Shown here in pieces: positions 8,911 through 17,992 of a DNA stretch of 64,000 nucleotides (the first letter of the stretch is position 1; the number at the start of each line of letters is the position of its first letter). The position numbers and the translations under genes are program-made. The stretch lies in the NCBI RefSeq assembly GCF_023016805.1, contig NZ_JALKCH010000005.1:62001-126000 (forward strand), read 5' to 3'. Below the pieces are notes generated by a model that did not search any database, was not told the origin of the DNA, and saw nothing but the letters and a program-made list of their open reading frames with translations. The stretch comes from Ancylobacter crimeensis. GTDB lineage: Bacteria; Pseudomonadota; Alphaproteobacteria; Rhizobiales; Xanthobacteraceae.

Positions 8911-9822
8911 TCACGGCGCCGCCTCCCGCTCGCGCGCGACTTCGGCGATGATCCAGTCGATCAGGTCGCGGGCCGGTTCGGTGAGGTCCGGGCCCGGCAG
9001 CAGCCAGTAGCCGTGCTCGGAACGCTCCAGCGGCGCGCCGATGGCGACCAGAGTGCCGTCCTTGAGGGCGGAATCGATGAGGCCCGACCAACCCAGCGCC
9101 ACGCCCTGCTCGGCGATCGCCGCCTGCACCACCATGCCGTAGGTGTTGAGGCCGAGGTCGCCGCTGTGGGGCTGGCGGGCCGTTCCCTGCGCCGCGAACC
9201 AGTCGCGCCAGCCGAACCAGCGCGGGCGGGGCGTGCTTTCAAGATGCAGCAGCGCCATGGCCCCGATCCGTTCCGGATGCTCGGCCAGCCCGTGGCGGGC
9301 GGCGAAGCCCGGCCCGCACACCGGCACCACCCGCTCCTCGAAAAGCTGCACCGCCTCGACCGGAAAGTCGCCCCGCGCGCCGAACAGCACCGCGACGTCG
9401 CCGGCATCGTCGATGCCGGGATCGGCGCTCGCGGAGGCGATGATGTGCACCTGCGCATCCGGGTGGACCCGCCGGAACCGTGCGACCCGCGGCATCATCC
9501 AGAACGAGGCGAAGCCGTAGTCGGTGAAGAGCCGCACCACCTTCTGCCGGCCCATGCGGCGGATGGTGCGGGTGCTGTCGTCTATGCCGGCCTGGGCGGT
9601 GGCGGCCGCCCGGTGCAGCACCCGCCCTGCGGCGGAGAGCGTGCTGCCCCTCGGCCCGCGGGCGAGGAGCGTGGTGCCGAGCTGGTCCTCGAGCTGGCGG
9701 ATGGTGTAGCTGACCGCTGGCTGCGAGAGGCCGAGCTCGTGGGCGGCGGCGGTCAGGCTGCCGAGCCGGCCCACCGCCTCCAGCACGCGAATCCAGCCAA
9801 GATCGAGCGGGCGTTCAGCCAT
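8911..9822 (-). CDS. LysR-family regulator, choline-sulfate utilisation type
   Basis: This 303-aa protein has the LysR N-terminal helix-turn-helix (GSLTAAAHELGLSQPAVSYTIRQL, about residues 16-39) and a LysR substrate domain from about 93. It lies divergent from a choline-binding protein gene and a choline-sulfatase gene. That arrangement is recognised in rhizobia, where a LysR protein of this kind accompanies choline-sulfate use. It probably controls that locus from the 151-bp divergent gap, with choline or choline sulfate as the signal. Family assignment is firm; the ligand is inferred. Confidence 0.85.
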   Translation of the reverse strand: MAERPLDLGWIRVLEAVGRLGSLTAAAHELGLSQPAVSYTIRQLEDQLGTTLLARGPRGSTLSAAGRVLHRAAATAQAGIDDSTRTIRRMGRQKVVRLFTDYGFASFWMMPRVARFRRVHPDAQVHIIASASADPGIDDAGDVAVLFGARGDFPVEAVQLFEERVVPVCGPGFAARHGLAEHPERIGAMALLHLESTPRPRWFGWRDWFAAQGTARQPHSGDLGLNTYGMVVQAAIAEQGVALGWSGLIDSALKDGTLVAIGAPLERSEHGYWLLPGPDLTEPARDLIDWIIAEVAREREAAP

Positions 9823-9973
9823 AAAGAATCTTGTGGTCAGATATCGAAAAGAGGCAGCTTCACAACATCACCCATCTAACGGTCTGATACCCGCCAATGC
9901 AAGGCGGGGGACAGACCGGAAACCGGCAACCCCCTTGCGGGGTCCCGCCACTCCCTTCCCAGAGGTTCCACCG
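9823..9973. promoter_or_regulatory. divergent LysR/choX control region
   Basis: This gap separates the LysR gene and choX, which are read outward. Between about 9826 and 9900 it is less GC-rich than its surroundings. It contains GATATC at about 9840 and two related stretches, ggtcagatatc and ggtctgatacc, about 50 bases apart, which are candidates for a LysR-type (T-N11-A) binding pair. Direct evidence is limited to this sequence similarity. Confidence 0.4.
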
Positions 9974-10915
9974 ATGATGCGTTCCCTTTTCGCCGCCGCG
10001 GCCGTGATCGCCGGGCTGGCCCTTGCTCCCGCCGTCGCGGCCGATGCCCCCACCTGCAAGATCATCCGCATGTCGGATCCCGGCTGGACCGACATCACCT
10101 CCACCAACGCGCTGGCCGGCGTGGTGCTCGCCGGCCTCGGCTACACCCAGGACGTGAAGACCCTGTCGGTACCGATCGGCTATGAGTCGATGAAGAACAA
10201 GCAGGTCGATGTCTTCCTCGGCAACTGGATGCCGGCGCAGCAGAAGTTCATCGACGCGCTGAACGAGGCCAAGGCGATCGAGGTGCTGAACACCAACCTC
10301 ACCGGCGCCAAGTTCACCCTCGCGGTGCCGAGCTACGTCGCCGCCGAGGGGGTGAAGGACTTCAAGGACCTCGCCGCCCATGCCGACAGGTTCGGCAGCC
10401 AGATCTACGGCATTGAGCCCGGCGCGCCGGCCAATGCCAACATCCAGAAGATGATCGACGCCGATGATTTCGGCCTGAAGGGCTGGAAGGTGGTGGAATC
10501 CGGCGAGCAGGCCATGCTCGCGCAGGTGAAGCGCCAGCAGGGCAGCAAGGGCTGGATCGTGTTCCTCGCCTGGGCCCCGCACCCGATGAACAACGCCTTC
10601 GACCTCACCTATCTGTCGGGCGGCGACGCCTATTTCGGCAAGAACTACGGCGGCGCCGACGTGCGCACGCTGGCGCGCACCGGCTGGCCGGCGGACTGCC
10701 CCAATGCGGCGACCTTCTTCAAGCAGCTCACCTTCGACCTGCCGATGGAGAACGCCATGATGGGCAAGATCCTCGATGACGGACAGGAGCCGAAGGCCGC
10801 CGCCAAGGCGTGGCTGAAGGCCAACCCCGCCGTGCTCGACGGCTGGCTGAAGGGCGTCACCACCTTCGACGGCAAGCCGGGCCTTCCGGCCGTGAAGGCC
10901 GAACTGGGGCTGTGA
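9974..10915 (+). CDS. choX: choline ABC transporter periplasmic binding protein
   Basis: From the ATG at 9974 the product is 313 aa, with a signal peptide of about 22 residues. The mature protein belongs to the OpuAC/ProX-like family and shows the ChoX ligand cage: W38 and D40 in DPGWTD, W85 in FLGNWMPAQ, a tyrosine in VPSYVAAEG, and a tryptophan in FLAWAPHPMN, matching the four aromatic residues that hold choline's trimethylammonium group. It should capture choline (and perhaps choline sulfate) in the periplasm. The usual permease and ATPase genes (choW, choV) are not next to it. The in-frame open stretch upstream of 9974 lacks a ribosome site. Confidence 0.9.
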   Translation: MMRSLFAAAAVIAGLALAPAVAADAPTCKIIRMSDPGWTDITSTNALAGVVLAGLGYTQDVKTLSVPIGYESMKNKQVDVFLGNWMPAQQKFIDALNEAKAIEVLNTNLTGAKFTLAVPSYVAAEGVKDFKDLAAHADRFGSQIYGIEPGAPANANIQKMIDADDFGLKGWKVVESGEQAMLAQVKRQQGSKGWIVFLAWAPHPMNNAFDLTYLSGGDAYFGKNYGGADVRTLARTGWPADCPNAATFFKQLTFDLPMENAMMGKILDDGQEPKAAAKAWLKANPAVLDGWLKGVTTFDGKPGLPAVKAELGL

Positions 10916-11004
10916 GGCCAGGGAGCAGGGGCGCCGCGCGGCGGCAGGCGATGGAGGGCGGCGCCGCGTGAGGCCGCCCTATCGCCGGCCAACCCCCCGA
11001 CCCG

Positions 11005-11075
11005 CCGTCATCCCCGGGCCCGGCCCGGGGACCAAGTCCGGGCTGGGCACGTTCCCGGCCGGACGGCATGGACGG
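11005..11075. repeat. GC-rich intergenic repeat, copy A
   Basis: The block ccgtcatccccgg...cggcccgggga...cgttcccggccggacggc recurs at 11279-11350 with few changes, and both copies contain short palindromes (GGCCCGGCCCGGGG and CCGGCCGG). Such mobile palindromic intergenic elements are common in alphaproteobacteria. The bases from 11076 to 11278 show no gene I can support. The whole 600-bp gap between choX and the sulfatase gene seems to consist of this kind of repeat. Confidence 0.7.
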
Positions 11076-11278
11076 CCGGGTCATGATGGCTCGTCCTTCC
11101 CGGCTGTCATTTCGGCTCCCATCACGACCGGAGGCGCAGCCTGAAGGTGGGGATTGTTCCCCCGGCAGAGCCCCCACGATGCCGGATAAGGCTGCGGCCT
11201 TTCCGGGGCGACTTCGGGCAGGAGGGCAAGGCGGCGCTTCAACCGTGCCGCGCCGCAACGAACCGGTCCGCTCGCACA

Positions 11279-11460
11279 CCGTCATCCCCGGCGCGGCCCG
11301 GGGATCCACATCTTGGCCGGCACCGTTCCCGGCCGGACGGCGTGGATGTCCGGGCCAAGCCCGCCATGACGGCATTCACTTTCCGGTCGTGATCCCGCCG
11401 GAGGCGAAGCTGTTGAGGCGGGATCGTTGCCCGGCCCGGCCGGACCTGCGGCTCGGTGCT
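11279..11460. repeat. GC-rich intergenic repeat, copy B
   Basis: The left part (11279-11350) matches copy A. The right part (about 11385-11450: gatcccgccggaggcgaagc ... ggcgggatcgttgcccggc ... ggacctgcgg) shares its words with the palindromic element at 28827-28934. The two halves may be modules of one composite element. It ends about 50 bases before the sulfatase start, so it may add or remove promoter activity there. Confidence 0.65.
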
Positions 11461-11515
11461 GCCCGATCCCTGAACCATCCATCCCAACGCCCATCCGACA
11501 AGCGTGAACCAGCCC

Positions 11516-13042
11516 ATGACCGCGACGCCCGCCCGCCCGAACATCCTGATCCTGATGGTCGATCAGCTCAACGGGACCCTGTTCCCGGACGGGCCGGCGG
11601 ATTTCCTGCATGCGCCGAACCTGAAGGCGCTGGCGGCGCGCTCGGCACGCTTCGCCAACAGCTACACGGCGAGCCCGCTCTGCGCGCCGGCGCGGGCCTC
11701 CTTCATGTCCGGGCAATTGCCGCGCCGCACCCGGGTCTATGACAATGCCGCCGAGTTCACTTCGGACATCCCGACCTATGCGCACCATCTGCGCCGCGCC
11801 GGCTATCACACCGCGCTGTCCGGCAAGATGCACTTCGTCGGGCCGGACCAGCTCCACGGTTTCGAGGAGCGCCTCACCACCGATATCTACCCCGCCGATT
11901 TCGGCTGGACCCCGGACTACACCAAGCCCGGCGAGCGGATCGACTGGTGGTATCACAATCTCGGCTCGGTGACCGGGGCCGGCGTTGCCGAGATCACCAA
12001 CCAGCTCGAATATGATGACGAGGTCGCCTATCACGCCGCGCGCAAGCTCTACGACCTCTCCCGCCGGCAGGACGAGCGCCCCTGGTGCCTGACGGTGAGC
12101 TTCACCCACCCGCACGACCCCTATGTGGCGCGCCGCCGGTTCTGGGACCTCTATGAGGATTGCCCGGCCCTCGATCCGGTGGTGCCGCCCATCCCCTTCG
12201 CGCGGCAGGATCCGCATTCCCAGCGCCTGATGCTGGCGAGCGACCACGACAAGAGCGTGGTGACGCCCGAGGATGTGCGCCGCTCGCGCCGGGCCTATTT
12301 CGCCAACATCTCCTATGTCGACGAGAAGATCGGCGAACTGCTCGACGTGCTGGAGCGCGGGCGGATGGCGCAGGACACCATCGTGGTGTTCGTCTCCGAC
12401 CATGGCGACATGCTCGGCGAGCGCGGGCTCTGGTTCAAGATGAACTTCTTCGAGGGCTCGGCCCGCGTGCCGCTGATGATCAGCGCTCCCGGCCTGCCGG
12501 CGGGCCGGATCGACATGCCGGCCTCTACGCTCGACGTGCTGCCGACGCTGGCCGACCTCGCGAGCCTCGACCTGTCCGGCGTCATGCCGTGGACCGATGG
12601 AGAGAGCCTCGTCCCGCTGGCGCGGGGAACCGGCGGACGCGGCCCGGTGCCGATGGAATATGCCGCCGAGGGCTCCTACGCCCCGCTGGTGGCATTGCGC
12701 GAGGGCCCGTGGAAGCTGGTGCTGTGCGAGCTCGATCCGCCGGTGCTGACCAACCTCGACGAGGATCCCCACGAGCGCGTCAACCGCGCCGCCGATCCCG
12801 CCTGCGCACCGGTGCTGGTGCGGATGACCGAGGCGATGAATGCGCGCTGGGACCTCTCCCGCTTCGACGCCGAGGTGCGGGCCAGCCAGGCCCGTCGCCA
12901 CGTGGTCTATGAGGCGCTGCGCAACGGGGCCTATTATCCGTGGGACTTCCAGCCGCTGCAGAAGGCCTCGGAGCGCTACATGCGCAACCACATGGACCTG
13001 AACATCCTGGAGGATTCGCAGCGTTACCCGCGCGGGGAGTGA
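11516..13042 (+). CDS. betC: choline sulfatase
   Basis: A cytosolic sulfatase of 508 aa from the ATG at 11516; a GTG at 11504 would give 512. The active-site motif CAPAR, in which the cysteine becomes formylglycine, is at residues 56-60 counted from the ATG. Metal-ligand residues appear in ILMVDQLNG near the N-terminus and in FVSDHGDMLGE. The choline-sulfatase C-terminal tail is present (YYPWDFQPLQ ... ERYMRNHMDLN). It hydrolyses choline-O-sulfate to choline and sulfate, linking osmoprotectant use with sulfur supply. No strong ribosome site precedes either start. betI, betA and betB are not in the window. Confidence 0.93.
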   Translation: MTATPARPNILILMVDQLNGTLFPDGPADFLHAPNLKALAARSARFANSYTASPLCAPARASFMSGQLPRRTRVYDNAAEFTSDIPTYAHHLRRAGYHTALSGKMHFVGPDQLHGFEERLTTDIYPADFGWTPDYTKPGERIDWWYHNLGSVTGAGVAEITNQLEYDDEVAYHAARKLYDLSRRQDERPWCLTVSFTHPHDPYVARRRFWDLYEDCPALDPVVPPIPFARQDPHSQRLMLASDHDKSVVTPEDVRRSRRAYFANISYVDEKIGELLDVLERGRMAQDTIVVFVSDHGDMLGERGLWFKMNFFEGSARVPLMISAPGLPAGRIDMPASTLDVLPTLADLASLDLSGVMPWTDGESLVPLARGTGGRGPVPMEYAAEGSYAPLVALREGPWKLVLCELDPPVLTNLDEDPHERVNRAADPACAPVLVRMTEAMNARWDLSRFDAEVRASQARRHVVYEALRNGAYYPWDFQPLQKASERYMRNHMDLNILEDSQRYPRGE

Positions 13043-13049
13043 GCGGCGT

Positions 13050-15677
13050 TCAGCCGGGCGTCCAGTCGGTGAGCGTCAGCGCGGTGCCGCCGAGCCGGGC
13101 GAAGGCACGCTGGCGGCAGGAGAACACGATGATCTGCTGCTCGCGGGACTGCCGGTGCAGGGCATCGAACATCTTCTCGATGCGGTCATCGTCGGAATAG
13201 ACGAGGGCATCGTCGAGGATGACCGGCGCCGGCCGCCCGTCCTTCGCCAGCAGTCGGGCGAAGGCGAGGCGGGTGAGCACGGCGAGCTGCTCGCGCATGC
13301 CGCCGCTGAGGCGTTCCACCTCCTCGACCTGCCCGTTGCGCTGCACGGTGCGCGGCAGCAGCGTGTCGTCGTCGAACGCCACGGTGGCATCGTCGAACAT
13401 GGACTGCAGCAGCGGCCGCAATTCGCGCATCACCGGCTCGAAATAATGCTCGCGTGCGGCGGTGCGGGCAGCGGCGAGGGTGTCGCGCAGCCGGGTGAGC
13501 ACCGCCACCTCGCGCTCGAGGCGGGCGAGCGTGGCCTGTGCCTGCGACAGCGCCTCGGCCGCCTCCCGCCAGTCCTCCTCCACCGCGTCGGTGGAGCGGG
13601 TGTGGATCCGGCCATTGAGGTCGGCAAGCTGCTCGCGCAGCCGCCCGGTCTCCGCCACCGCGGCGGCGAGGGCGGAACGGCGGCGGGCGAGGCTCGCCTC
13701 GGCGGCTTCCGGGTCGGGGGCGGAAGCCCTCAGCACGGCGACGGCCTGACCGGACTCACTGTTCGCCACACTGCACTGACTGACCTCCCGCACCAGCCCC
13801 GCCTCGCGCTCCGCCCGGTCGGCCTCCGGCCCGAGCCGGAGGTCCAGCCCCTCGCGCTCCGCCGAGAGGGCGGCAAGGGCCTTTTCCGCTGCGACGAGCG
13901 CCGCATCCGCCGCATCCCGCGCCGGCTGCAGGGTGCGGCGTGCATTGCGGCTTTCGGTGACCGCGCGGGTCGCCGCGGCAAAGGAGAGGCGGGCGGCGGG
14001 AAGATCGCCGGCGGGGGCGTCATCAGGGAACGAGGCGACCTCGGTGCCGAGCCGCTCCGCCTCGCCGCGCATGGCGCCAAGCCCCTGTGGCGCCAGAAGA
14101 ATCAGGCGCTGTCGGGCTAACTCCGCCTCGCTTTGCAGGGCCTGCGCCTCGATCTGGCGACGGCGCGCCCCTGCAAGGTTTTCGACCCCCAGCGCCGCCA
14201 GAATCCCCTGCCGACGCTCCAGCGCCGGGCCCAGCGCCTCGGCCGCGGAGCGGTGTCGCGGCGTGACCGAAAGACGGCCGATGCCCGGGAGGGTCAGCAC
14301 GGCAGGGCCGGCGACCGGATGTTCCTCGCCATCGGCCAGCGCGGAACCGTCGAGGGTGACCGCCGGCGCATCGGGCTCGTAGTCGATGCGAAGCACAGGC
14401 GCCTGCGCCGTCTCGGCTGCGCGAAGCCCGACGATCTCCGTCTCGATGCGCTCCAGAGCTTCGATCCGTCCGTCGGGCATCTCCCGGTCGCGACGTTTTT
14501 CCTCCAGTATTTCCAATGTCTTGTGCGCTTCGTCTGCCTGTTCAAGGGTCGAGGTGACGAGCGCGAGCCGTCGCGCGGCCTCGCGTGCATGTTCACCGCG
14601 CTCCAGTCGCGACAGGGCCTCGCGCGCCATGCTTTCCGCCTGCTCGGCCTCCTCGACCTGCCGTGCCGTCGTCTCAACCTCGGCAAATACCTGAAGCTGC
14701 CGCTCCAGCGCCTGATCGCGGCGGCGCAGCGCCTCGGCCTGTCGCACGCGGGTAACGCCGAGGTGACTCAATATTTCGCGGAAACCCTCGAGCGCCGTCC
14801 GCGCCCGCTCGAAACGGCCTTGAGCGATGCTGGCCGCCGTCTCGGCGCGCTGCAGAGCCTCGCCATGGCTGCGGGCGGCCGCGAGCGCCTGCTCCGCCTC
14901 ATCGAGCGCGCGGCGACGGGCGGCATCCTCGTCGGCGTCCTCCAGCTCGGCAAGACGCGCGCGGGCCCGGCGCCGGGCGTCCAGCGCGTCCTGCAGGTCG
15001 CGCACGTCGCGTGCCAGGCGCTGCTCAACATCCTGAAGACGCTCGCATTCTTTCCTTGCTTCGGCCAGCGGCCCGCCCGCCTTGTCGCGCCCGGTGGCGG
15101 TCACATAGCGGGCGAGATCCTCCTCGCAGGCGGCCTGGACATCCGCCATGCGGCGCCCGCCGGTAAGCGCCTCGACCTCGCCGCGCACCGAGGACAGCAC
15201 GCTCTCGCGCGCCCGCTTCTCGCCTTCCTCGTCGCCCTTCGCCCGCGGCTCGATGCCGGTGATGCCCTGTCGAACCCAGAGCAGCCCGGCCGGCCCTCCC
15301 ATGCCGCCATGCACCAGCTCGGCGAGAATGCGCTCCGCTTCATCGGCCTGCGCGAGCAGACGGCCGGTGTCGAGATCGGTGACGCTGGCGCGGCGGCCGC
15401 CGAAGAACTGCTTGGCGATGCGCAGCCGGCCGCGCCCGGTCACGATGTCGGCCTCGATCAACGGATTGCCGCCGCTATAGGGGCGCAGGGCGGTGACGGC
15501 CTGCTTGGTGCTGCCATGGGGCAGGAAGAACAGCGCATGCAATGCATCGAAACAGGTCGACTTGCCGAATTCATTGGCCGCGCACAGCACGTTGACGCCG
15601 TCGCCGATATTCTCGATCGCGACCCCGCGGCCGGCGAAGCGGCGGACATTGTGAAGACGCAGGGCCCGGAGCTTCAT
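13050..15677 (-). CDS. SbcC/YhaN-like AAA ATPase with long coiled coils
   Basis: The ATG at 15677 overlaps the stop of the nuclease gene (ATGA). The 875-aa protein has an N-terminal ATP-binding half with Walker A AANEFGKST at residues 33-41, long Ala/Arg/Glu-rich coiled coils (about 180-420 and 500-750), and a C-terminal half with signature LSGGMREQ near 788 and Walker B PVILDDALVYSD near 812-823. This is the layout of SbcC/Rad50-type DNA repair ATPases. No CxxC zinc hook is visible at the coil tip. Instead, about residues 427-480 form a beta-rich insert (VLRIDYEPDAPAVTLDG...), as in the YhaN subgroup. It should act with the SbcD-like nuclease on DNA ends. Confidence 0.85.
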   Translation of the reverse strand: MKLRALRLHNVRRFAGRGVAIENIGDGVNVLCAANEFGKSTCFDALHALFFLPHGSTKQAVTALRPYSGGNPLIEADIVTGRGRLRIAKQFFGGRRASVTDLDTGRLLAQADEAERILAELVHGGMGGPAGLLWVRQGITGIEPRAKGDEEGEKRARESVLSSVRGEVEALTGGRRMADVQAACEEDLARYVTATGRDKAGGPLAEARKECERLQDVEQRLARDVRDLQDALDARRRARARLAELEDADEDAARRRALDEAEQALAAARSHGEALQRAETAASIAQGRFERARTALEGFREILSHLGVTRVRQAEALRRRDQALERQLQVFAEVETTARQVEEAEQAESMAREALSRLERGEHAREAARRLALVTSTLEQADEAHKTLEILEEKRRDREMPDGRIEALERIETEIVGLRAAETAQAPVLRIDYEPDAPAVTLDGSALADGEEHPVAGPAVLTLPGIGRLSVTPRHRSAAEALGPALERRQGILAALGVENLAGARRRQIEAQALQSEAELARQRLILLAPQGLGAMRGEAERLGTEVASFPDDAPAGDLPAARLSFAAATRAVTESRNARRTLQPARDAADAALVAAEKALAALSAEREGLDLRLGPEADRAEREAGLVREVSQCSVANSESGQAVAVLRASAPDPEAAEASLARRRSALAAAVAETGRLREQLADLNGRIHTRSTDAVEEDWREAAEALSQAQATLARLEREVAVLTRLRDTLAAARTAAREHYFEPVMRELRPLLQSMFDDATVAFDDDTLLPRTVQRNGQVEEVERLSGGMREQLAVLTRLAFARLLAKDGRPAPVILDDALVYSDDDRIEKMFDALHRQSREQQIIVFSCRQRAFARLGGTALTLTDWTPG

Positions 15678-16798
15678 GCCGTCTCGATCGCCTGACAATA
15701 GGTGAACAGCCGCACCAGCGCTTCGCGGGCGATGTCGCGATCGGCGGCGGGAGCGGCGCCGTCCTCGCCGGCGGTCCGCAGATCCTCCGCCGCCTGCCGG
15801 AGCGCACCGGCACGGTCGATCAGGTCGAGATCGGTGGTCTCGCACAGGGTGACGAGCCCGGAAGCCTCCATCTCCGCATGGGCGAAGTGCGGGGCGAGGG
15901 TGTCGAAGATCGCGGAAAGCTCGGTGCGCGCCGCGATGCGGGCCCGGCCGCCCACCATCAGCCGCAGCAGGATATCGCGGCGCCCGGAGGCCGGGAGCAC
16001 CGAGCCGAGCGCATCCGCCATCACCTCGTCGCCAAGAAGGGCAAGCTCGCGGGTCGTCCAGAGGAAACGGCCGGTTTCCACCGGCGTCACCTCGGGTTGC
16101 GCGCCCGGTCCGGCGATGGAAACCAGCAGCGCATGGCCGGCGCGGTCGTGCTTGAAGCGATCCGGCTCCGGCGTGCCGCTGTACCAGGCCCGCGGACCGA
16201 TGCGGACCTGGCCGTGCCAGTCGCCGAGCGCGAGATAATCCAGCCCGGCGCGTTCCGGCCGGTCGGGAGCGATGATGTCGGTACCGGCGCCGTCCTCGGA
16301 GAAGTCCTGCACCGGGCCATGGGCGAGACCGATGCGGAGCATTCCCTCGGGCGTCGCCGCCGTGCCCATCCATTCGGTGAGGTCCCGGCCCGGTCGCCGG
16401 GTGGTGCAGGGCGCAGGCAGCAGCACGACGTTCGGGGTGAGTGCTATGGGTTCCGGCGTCGCGGCTAGCCGGACATTGGGCGGCAGTGCGCCGCGTGCCG
16501 CCGCCCATAGCTCATCCGCGAGCAGGGAATCGTGGTTGCCGGGCAGGATGATCCAGACGAGATCGGGATGGTCCGCCATGGCGGCGAGCGCCTGATGAAG
16601 CATGGCGGGCGTCGGCGTTTCGGTGTCGAAGGTGTCTCCGGCCAACAGGACCGCCGAGACCCCGCCCTGTCGCGCCGCGTCGGCGAGGCGCGCGAGTGCG
16701 CCGTGACGGGCTTCGCGCAGGCGGCCCCTTATGTCGTCGGGCAGATGGCCGAAGCGCTTGCCGATATGCAGGTCGGAACTGTGAAGCAGGCGAAACAT
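15674..16798 (-). CDS. SbcD/YhaO-like metallophosphoesterase (DNA repair exonuclease)
   Basis: A start at 16798 gives 374 aa beginning MFRLLHSSDLHIG, the first metal-binding motif (D9, H11). Further calcineurin-like motifs are LLAGDTFD, ILPGNHDSL, AHGP and LALGDWHGQ; the last differs slightly from the usual GHxH. This is the nuclease partner of the SbcC-like ATPase encoded downstream, whose start overlaps its stop. The pair probably processes blocked or hairpin DNA ends. An in-frame start at 16870 would add 24 residues before the conserved opening. Confidence 0.88.
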   Translation of the reverse strand: MFRLLHSSDLHIGKRFGHLPDDIRGRLREARHGALARLADAARQGGVSAVLLAGDTFDTETPTPAMLHQALAAMADHPDLVWIILPGNHDSLLADELWAAARGALPPNVRLAATPEPIALTPNVVLLPAPCTTRRPGRDLTEWMGTAATPEGMLRIGLAHGPVQDFSEDGAGTDIIAPDRPERAGLDYLALGDWHGQVRIGPRAWYSGTPEPDRFKHDRAGHALLVSIAGPGAQPEVTPVETGRFLWTTRELALLGDEVMADALGSVLPASGRRDILLRLMVGGRARIAARTELSAIFDTLAPHFAHAEMEASGLVTLCETTDLDLIDRAGALRQAAEDLRTAGEDGAAPAADRDIAREALVRLFTYCQAIETA

Positions 16799-16876
16799 GC
16801 AGACATGACGATTCGGTAGGTCTCGATCCGCGCAGCATTGCGGCACGGAGCATCGCTGTCGAGGGGACATGCCTCG

Positions 16877-17989
16877 TCAGCGCAAAAACTGTCGGAAGCG
16901 TCGCAGCGCGAGGATGAACAACGCGCCGCCGATGCCGATCAGCGCGAGGAATTGCGGCCACACCACCGAGATGCCGGCGCCGCGGAACAGGATGGACTGG
17001 GCCAGGATCACGAAATGGGTGTTCGGCGCCAGCAGCATGATGTCCTGGATGATCTGCGGCATGCTCTCGCGCGGTGTGGTGCCGCCGGACAGCACCTGCA
17101 GCGGCAGCAGGATGAGCACCAGCAGCAGCCCGAATTGCGGCATGGTGCCGGCGACCGTGGCCAGCAGGATCCCCATGGACGTGGTCGCGAAGAGCTGGAG
17201 AGCGGTGCCCACCAGGAACAGGGCGACCGAGCCGTTGAGGGGCACTTTCAGGGCCCCCTGGACGATGACGATGAGCGAAACCGCGGTTGCCACCAGAACC
17301 ACCAGACCCATCGACCAGATCTTGCTCAGCATGATCTCGGTGGGCGTCACCGGCATCACCAGCAGGTGCTCGATCGTGCCGTGCTCGCGCTCGCGGATCA
17401 GCGCGGCGCCGGTCAGGATGATCGACAGCATCGTGATCGAGGAGATGACATTCGTCACCGAGCCGAACCAGCCCTTGTCGAGCTGCGGATTGAAGCGTGC
17501 GCGAAGAGCGAGGTCCACGGGGACGGTCGTGGCGCGTCGCTCCCGTTCGAGAAACTCGCTCACCTCGCCGGAGACAATGGACTGGATATAGCTGCCGCCG
17601 GTGAAGGCCTGCGACATGCGGGTGGCATCGACATTGAGCTGGATGCTCGGCGAGCGGCCCGCCAGCAGGTCGCGCTGGAAATTCGGCGGGATGTCGAGGG
17701 CGAAGGTGTCCTGCCCGGCGTCCATGCGCCGGTCCATCTCATGGGATGAGATCAGCTTCGGCACGGTGAAATAGGGTGGATAGAACGCCGTGATGATGCG
17801 CGACGACACCGGCGACTGGTCCTCGTCCACGATCGCGATGGCGGCGCGGTTCAGCGTCTCCGGCATGGCGGTGGATGCTGTGTAGATCGAGACGGTGAAG
17901 GAATAAACGATCAGCACCATCAGCATCGGGTCGCGGCCGAGGCCGCGCAGTTCCTTGATGCCGAGCTGGAAGATGTTGGCGAGGCGCAT
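16877..17989 (-). CDS. ABC-2 type permease, YhhJ/YbhR-like
   Basis: This 370-aa protein has the ABC2_membrane_3 layout: one N-terminal membrane segment (LMVLIVYSFTVSIYT), a large periplasmic domain (about residues 40-170), then five C-terminal membrane segments with the conserved REREHGTIEHLLVMPVTPTE motif. It follows RbbA by three bases and is the last gene of an HlyD-RbbA-permease operon, equivalent to yhiI-rbbA-yhhJ. It should form a heteromeric exporter with the membrane half of RbbA. Substrate unknown. Confidence 0.88.
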   Translation of the reverse strand: MRLANIFQLGIKELRGLGRDPMLMVLIVYSFTVSIYTASTAMPETLNRAAIAIVDEDQSPVSSRIITAFYPPYFTVPKLISSHEMDRRMDAGQDTFALDIPPNFQRDLLAGRSPSIQLNVDATRMSQAFTGGSYIQSIVSGEVSEFLERERRATTVPVDLALRARFNPQLDKGWFGSVTNVISSITMLSIILTGAALIREREHGTIEHLLVMPVTPTEIMLSKIWSMGLVVLVATAVSLIVIVQGALKVPLNGSVALFLVGTALQLFATTSMGILLATVAGTMPQFGLLLVLILLPLQVLSGGTTPRESMPQIIQDIMLLAPNTHFVILAQSILFRGAGISVVWPQFLALIGIGGALFILALRRFRQFLR

Positions 17990-17992
17990 GGA

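Noticed and set aside
10916..11503. Possible short genes between choX and betC
   Set aside because: The open frames here follow the repeat sequence and shift between copies, so repeats explain them better than genes.
13050..16508. A 1152-aa version of the SbcC-like protein starting at 16508
   Set aside because: The extra 277 residues are arginine-rich and lie across the nuclease gene in another frame. The ATG at 15677 has the conserved MKLRALRLHN opening.
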